Below, one piece after another: positions 60,541-64,000 of a DNA stretch of 64,000 nucleotides. The translations under genes were made by a program, and so were the position numbers. Source of the DNA: Gilliamella sp. wkB7 (GTDB taxonomy: Bacteria > Pseudomonadota > Gammaproteobacteria > Enterobacterales > Orbaceae). Under the pieces are notes generated by a model that saw only the letters and a list, made by a program, of their open reading frames with translations, was not told the DNA's origin and made no database searches. The stretch lies in the NCBI RefSeq assembly GCF_001693435.1, contig NZ_CM004509.1, forward strand, positions 1,736,001 through 1,800,000, written 5' to 3'. Each line of letters starts with the position of its first letter. Position 1 is the first letter of the stretch.

Positions 60541-61305
60541 TTAAATTAGGTAAATATCTTGAAGAATTTTCCTGTTTTTATCATCTAATTGATATTCTTT
60601 AATTAACCAATTGTCGATTGTGTCATATCGTTTTTTGATTTCATCAATAGCCGCACTTAAAAACTCTTCTTTAGCTGCGAAAATAGTTTTTTGTTTTTCA
60701 AATTCTTCTGATGATAATTTATTTTTATTTTGACTAAGTATGGCTTCACGATAATCATTTAAATAGCGTTCGGTGAGTAAATAATCTTGCATAACCACTT
60801 CTTCACTCACACCCAATGCAAATAGGGTTAAGGCAACACCTACACCTGTTCTATCTTTACCTACTGCACAGTGTTGCACTAACGGTTTACCGTTGGCATT
60901 GAGCAGCAGCGATATTAGCTTTTTATATGCTACATTATTAAATGGTAATAATTGATAAAGTTTAACCATAAAATCAAAAGGTGAGTATTTTTTCATAACG
61001 AAAATATCATCACTGGTTAGGCTTGCTGTAATTTCATCACTTAATGGGTTTGCAGGCACATTAATATATTGACTGTTATTCCAAAGATTATCGGGATTAC
61101 GATCAATTTCATGTTGATCTCGATAATCTAATACATAATGCAAATTAAGCTCATCAGATAAAAAGTTTTTTTCACTATCATTAAGGCGTGAAAATTCACC
61201 TGAACGATACAACATTCCTGAGCGGATTTGACGACCATCACTGGTTTTAATGCCACCTAAGTCACGAAAATTGATTCCATTTTTGATTTGTACAACTGAT
61301 GTCAT
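60541..61305 (-). CDS. Tyrosine phosphatase family protein (Y_phosphatase3 type)
   Basis: Protein-tyrosine or lipid phosphatase, 254 residues, no signal peptide. It begins with the family segment GINFRDLGGIKTSDGRQIRS (about 10-29) and holds the P-loop VQHCAVGKDRTGVG (HCx5R, about 138-151), followed by ALGVSEEVVMQDYLLTERYL. Its target is unknown; such enzymes occur in many bacteria, some as secreted virulence factors. An aagga ribosome-binding site precedes the ATG. It is divergent from pepB. Confidence 0.88.
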   Translation of the reverse strand: MTSVVQIKNGINFRDLGGIKTSDGRQIRSGMLYRSGEFSRLNDSEKNFLSDELNLHYVLDYRDQHEIDRNPDNLWNNSQYINVPANPLSDEITASLTSDDIFVMKKYSPFDFMVKLYQLLPFNNVAYKKLISLLLNANGKPLVQHCAVGKDRTGVGVALTLFALGVSEEVVMQDYLLTERYLNDYREAILSQNKNKLSSEEFEKQKTIFAAKEEFLSAAIDEIKKRYDTIDNWLIKEYQLDDKNRKILQDIYLI

Positions 61306-61406
61306 TATAGGTCCTTATTTATGCTTAACTTTGCTTGCTATATTAACATGTTTCTGATTAGAATTGATTCACCGTTTTTGCATTATTATTGTTTGAGGAA
61401 TTTATT

Positions 61407-62687
61407 ATGTCGACTTTATCTATATTACTTTCGGAAAAACCTGCTCCATCAAAGTGGGGTAAAGATGCATTACTCAGTTTTTCAGAAGATGCTGTTACCA
61501 TTCATTATCAACCCGAGCATCGACATGGTGCCATTCAGCGAGCTGCACGAAAATTAGATAATCAAGGTATTAAATCAGTTAAACTTAGTGGTGACAATTG
61601 GGATTTAGAGTCATGTTGGCATTTTTGGATTGGTTATCGTAATGCTAAAAACAATAATAAAGTCAGTTGGGCAAAATTAAATAAGAAAGATAAGCAAGAA
61701 CTAAAAAATCGCTTAGCCATCATTGATTGGTGTCGAGATATTGTTAATCAACAAGCAGAAACATTAAGTCCTTTAGAATTAGCAACGCAAAGTGCAAAAT
61801 TAATTAGCAATTATTCCTCTGATATTTCCTATAACATTATTTCAGGAGAAGCACTAAAAGAACAAGATTATATGGGCATCTACACAGTTGGTAAAGGTTC
61901 TGACAGACCAGCTGCCTTACTCGAGCTTGATTATAATCCGACTAAAAATCCAAAAGCACCAATTATTGCTTGCCTAGTCGGGAAAGGGATTACTTTCGAT
62001 TCTGGAGGTTATAGTTTAAAACCAAGTAGTTTTATGGAATCAATGCGATCGGATATGGGTGGCGCGGCATTGGTGACTGGTGCTTTGGCTCTTGCTATTG
62101 CTCGCGGAGTCAATCATCGCATCAAACTTTATTTATGCTGTGCTGATAATTTGGTAAGTGGTAATGCATTCAAACTAGGTGATATTATTCGTTATCGTAA
62201 TGGTAAAACAGTTGAAGTTGATAATACCGACGCCGAGGGTCGCTTGGTTTTAGCTGATGGATTAATTAATGCAGATAATGATAATCCTCATTATATCATT
62301 GATTGCGCAACGCTTACTGGTGCAGCAAAAATTGCTGTAGGTAACGATTATCAATCATTACTATCATTTGATGACAAATTTGCTAATCAGTTATTAGCAA
62401 GTAGCCAAGCTGAACATGAGGCATTTTGGCGATTACCATTAGCTGATTTTCACCGTTGTCAATTTCCATCCTCGTTTGCTGATATGGCAAATTCTGGATT
62501 ACCGAATACCGCTGGTGCAAGCACTGCCGCCGCATTTCTGTCCCATTTTATAAAAAATTATAAACAAAATTGGCTACACATTGACTGTTCAGCTACATTC
62601 CGCAAAAGCGCAACCGCTTTATGGGCAACTGGAGCAACAGGCATTGGGATAAGAACGCTTGCTAATTTGTTAAATGTATTAAAATGA
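61407..62687 (+). CDS. pepB: Peptidase B (M17 leucyl aminopeptidase family)
   Basis: Cytosolic metallo-aminopeptidase acting on small peptides, 426 residues, close to E. coli PepB (427). The start at 61407 ([20 protein letters not shown]) is placed by gagga 8-9 nt before it; the TTG at 61389 is upstream of that site. Two-metal residues lie in [16 protein letters not shown] (about 194-209), [16 protein letters not shown] and [14 protein letters not shown] (about 276-289). In E. coli pepB lies in the isc region; here it does not. Confidence 0.95.
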   Translation: MSTLSILLSEKPAPSKWGKDALLSFSEDAVTIHYQPEHRHGAIQRAARKLDNQGIKSVKLSGDNWDLESCWHFWIGYRNAKNNNKVSWAKLNKKDKQELKNRLAIIDWCRDIVNQQAETLSPLELATQSAKLISNYSSDISYNIISGEALKEQDYMGIYTVGKGSDRPAALLELDYNPTKNPKAPIIACLVGKGITFDSGGYSLKPSSFMESMRSDMGGAALVTGALALAIARGVNHRIKLYLCCADNLVSGNAFKLGDIIRYRNGKTVEVDNTDAEGRLVLADGLINADNDNPHYIIDCATLTGAAKIAVGNDYQSLLSFDDKFANQLLASSQAEHEAFWRLPLADFHRCQFPSSFADMANSGLPNTAGASTAAAFLSHFIKNYKQNWLHIDCSATFRKSATALWATGATGIGIRTLANLLNVLK

Positions 62688-62752
62688 TTTTTAATAAATT
62701 TATGATTAATTGAATAAAATTTTAAAAAATTTATGAATATATAAGGAATATC

Positions 62753-63589
62753 ATGAACATAAAAAAATTACTATTAGTTATGCCTATCTTATTTTCTTTT
62801 GCTGCTTATGCGGGGGATTGTACAACAGAATTTGAAAATAAAAATTATGAAAAGGCACTTATTGAATGTACACAAGAAGCAGAAAAAGGTAGTTCAAAAG
62901 CGCAGTATCTTTTAGGTGACTTATATTTTGATGCTACAACAGGAGTTGAGCAAGATAAGGCACTATATCAAAAGGCTATTTATTGGTATACAAAATCAGC
63001 CGAACAAGGTTATGTAGATGCACAATATGCTCTAGGCATATTGTATGATCAAAGTGATGATGAAACACAAGATTCCCAAAAAGCGTTATTTTGGTATGAG
63101 AAAGCTGTAGAACAAAATGACCCCCCATCACAACATAATTTAGCTATTATGTATGAATATGGTCATGGCGTTGAACAAAATATACAAAAAGCTTTAACTT
63201 TGTATATAAAATCAGCTGAACAAGGTTATATAGAGGCACAAAACAAGTTAGGATATATGTATAATCAAGGTGATAAAATAGAACAAGATAAACAAAAAGC
63301 GATATTTTGGTATGAAAAAGCTGCAGAACAAAATGACTTCAATTCACAATTTGAGTTAGCTCTTATGTATGATGAAGGTGATGGAGTTGAACAAAATAAA
63401 CAAAAAGCAGCATTTTGGTATACTAAATTAGCGGAGCGGAATGTCGTCCCTGAAGCACAATACAGGTTAGGAATTATGTATGATAAAGGTAATGGGGTTG
63501 AGCAAAACAAATTATTAGCTAATAAGTATTTTAAACAGTCCTGTGAGCGGGGTTTTGAAAAAGCTTGTAATAAATTAAAAAATAATTAA
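62753..63589 (+). CDS. Secreted Sel1-like repeat protein
   Basis: Periplasmic or exported repeat protein of 278 residues. A signal peptide (MNIKKLLLVMPILFSFAAYA, cleavage after AYA) precedes six Sel1-like repeats of about 36 residues with the pattern A-x-x-x-LG-x-x-Y and A-x-x-WY-x-K-A-A-E-Q, for example ALFWYEKAVEQNDPPSQHNL. Such proteins act as scaffolds in protein complexes. The ribosome-binding site ataaggaat is good. A second secreted protein gene starts 340 bp downstream and may be a paralogue. Confidence 0.88.
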   Translation: MNIKKLLLVMPILFSFAAYAGDCTTEFENKNYEKALIECTQEAEKGSSKAQYLLGDLYFDATTGVEQDKALYQKAIYWYTKSAEQGYVDAQYALGILYDQSDDETQDSQKALFWYEKAVEQNDPPSQHNLAIMYEYGHGVEQNIQKALTLYIKSAEQGYIEAQNKLGYMYNQGDKIEQDKQKAIFWYEKAAEQNDFNSQFELALMYDEGDGVEQNKQKAAFWYTKLAERNVVPEAQYRLGIMYDKGNGVEQNKLLANKYFKQSCERGFEKACNKLKNN

Positions 63590-63599
63590 ATTTTTGAGG

Positions 63600-63633
63600 A
63601 AAACCATCTTAAATGATTAAGATGGTTTTTTTA
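63600..63633. terminator. Terminator after the Sel1-repeat gene
   Basis: A perfect 13-bp stem (left arm 63600-63612, right arm 63617-63629) with a 4-nt loop is followed by T's. It lies between convergent gene ends (the Sel1 gene and the ppiA remnant). Confidence 0.88.
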
Positions 63634-63657
63634 GGTTTTCATCTCTTTTTAAATAAT

Positions 63658-63843
63658 TTATTGTTTTTCTTCAATAACAGTTGCCTTTTTAATATAAACC
63701 GGCTCAACAGGTACATTTTGATGAGGTCCTACATGGTGAGTTGCTACATTTACAATCTTATCAACAATATCCATTCCTTTAATCACTTTACCAAAAACGG
63801 CATAACCGTAATTTTCAGGTGATTGATAATTACGAAAATCAAT
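63658..63843 (-). pseudogene. ppiA: 3' remnant of a cyclophilin-type peptidyl-prolyl isomerase (ppiA)
   Basis: On the minus strand about 60 codons read ...[20 protein letters not shown] and continue through [40 protein letters not shown] to a stop at 63658. This is the C-terminal quarter of PpiA (E. coli has [13 protein letters not shown] and THDVGPYQNVP). Upstream of about 63843 the resemblance ends and a stop appears in frame shortly after, so the rest of the gene is missing. A divergent gene starts 87 bp away. Confidence 0.8.
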
Positions 63844-63930
63844 AATGGCGATTATTTTTGATATATACTTTTATATATAATAGGTAAATAAAAAATATTA
63901 ATTCTTCTTTAAACATGTATAGGAAATACA

Positions 63931-64000
63931 ATGAAAAAATTTTTATCTTTTTGGTTATTATCTCTTTGTTCTTTTTCAATATATGCAAGTCAATGCAATA
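63931..64000 (+). CDS. Secreted protein, 5' part only (runs off the window)
   Basis: The first 23 codons read MKKFLSFWLLSLCSFSIYAS and then QCN, a signal peptide with likely cleavage after YAS, preceded by an aggaaat ribosome-binding site. The start resembles that of the Sel1-repeat protein at 62753 in length and in the Cys after cleavage, so a paralogue is possible but cannot be shown from 70 bases. Confidence 0.65.
   Translation, partial: MKKFLSFWLLSLCSFSIYASQCN

Overview
The window reads as chromosome of a low-GC gammaproteobacterium. Most proteins are close to Escherichia coli orthologues in sequence and length (RF2 with its programmed frameshift, LysS, SodA, the F1Fo operon, GlmM, TyrA, XthA, XseA, HscC, DolP, CsdA/CsdE, UbiU/UbiV, SuhB, TilS, MetC, PepB), but local gene order is shuffled relative to E. 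coli and intergenic DNA is very AT-rich. Together with pectin-sugar use and a VasX-type type VI effector locus this suggests an Orbaceae/Gilliamella-like insect gut symbiont; that assignment is inference.

Layout. 1-2.2 kb: 3' part of a GPH sugar symporter and a GH105 unsaturated-uronyl hydrolase (pectin oligomer use). 2.3-4.05 kb: ung and gntR. 4.1-5.3 kb: a DUF805 membrane gene followed by a decayed tandem copy of the same segment, which also carries a second upp leader. 5.3-7.3 kb: upp-uraA. 7.8-10.5 kb (minus): prfB-lysS. 10.8-13.1 kb (minus): sodA, a VanW-family gene, a class I glutamine amidotransferase. 13.7-21.8 kb (plus): accessory block with a small orphan gene, a DUF4123-type adaptor, a 1185-residue VasX/BTH_I2691-type T6SS effector cut by an in-frame amber codon from its C-terminal part, and a tandem array of three full and one truncated DUF6708-type genes. 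It ends close to tRNA-Asn(GUU). 22.4-30.9 kb (minus): papain-like hydrolase, bioY with a BirA operator, gloC, an MdtD-like exporter, a BASS transporter, yjjV, recC. 31.1-37.6 kb (minus): atpBEFHAGDC without atpI. 37.8-40.4 kb (minus): glmM, tyrA. 40.5-42.7 kb: xthA, xseA. 42.9-48.0 kb: hscC converging on a J-domain protein and a DUF1266 gene broken at a G6 tract. 48.3-52.6 kb: dolP, then csdE, csdA, ubiV, ubiU on the minus strand. 53-64 kb: suhB, an HxlR regulator, an out-of-frame duplicated metal-binding domain plus copA, tilS, metC, a phosphopantetheinyl transferase, a tyrosine phosphatase, pepB, a secreted Sel1-repeat protein, a 3' remnant of ppiA and the start of another secreted protein.

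Most notable: (i) the DUF6708-type array, where near-identical ends flank a divergent membrane-spanning centre, beside a pore-former-like T6SS effector; (ii) the in-frame TAG inside that effector; (iii) a 42-bp dispersed element, 40/42 positions identical in three copies, each at the 3' end of an unrelated minus-strand gene (lysS, tyrA, csdA); (iv) a 247-bp out-of-frame duplication that made a free metal-binding-domain ORF overlapping copA; (v) the duplicated DUF805/upp-leader segment. No rRNA, CRISPR array, complete insertion sequence, integrase or T6SS structural gene was seen.
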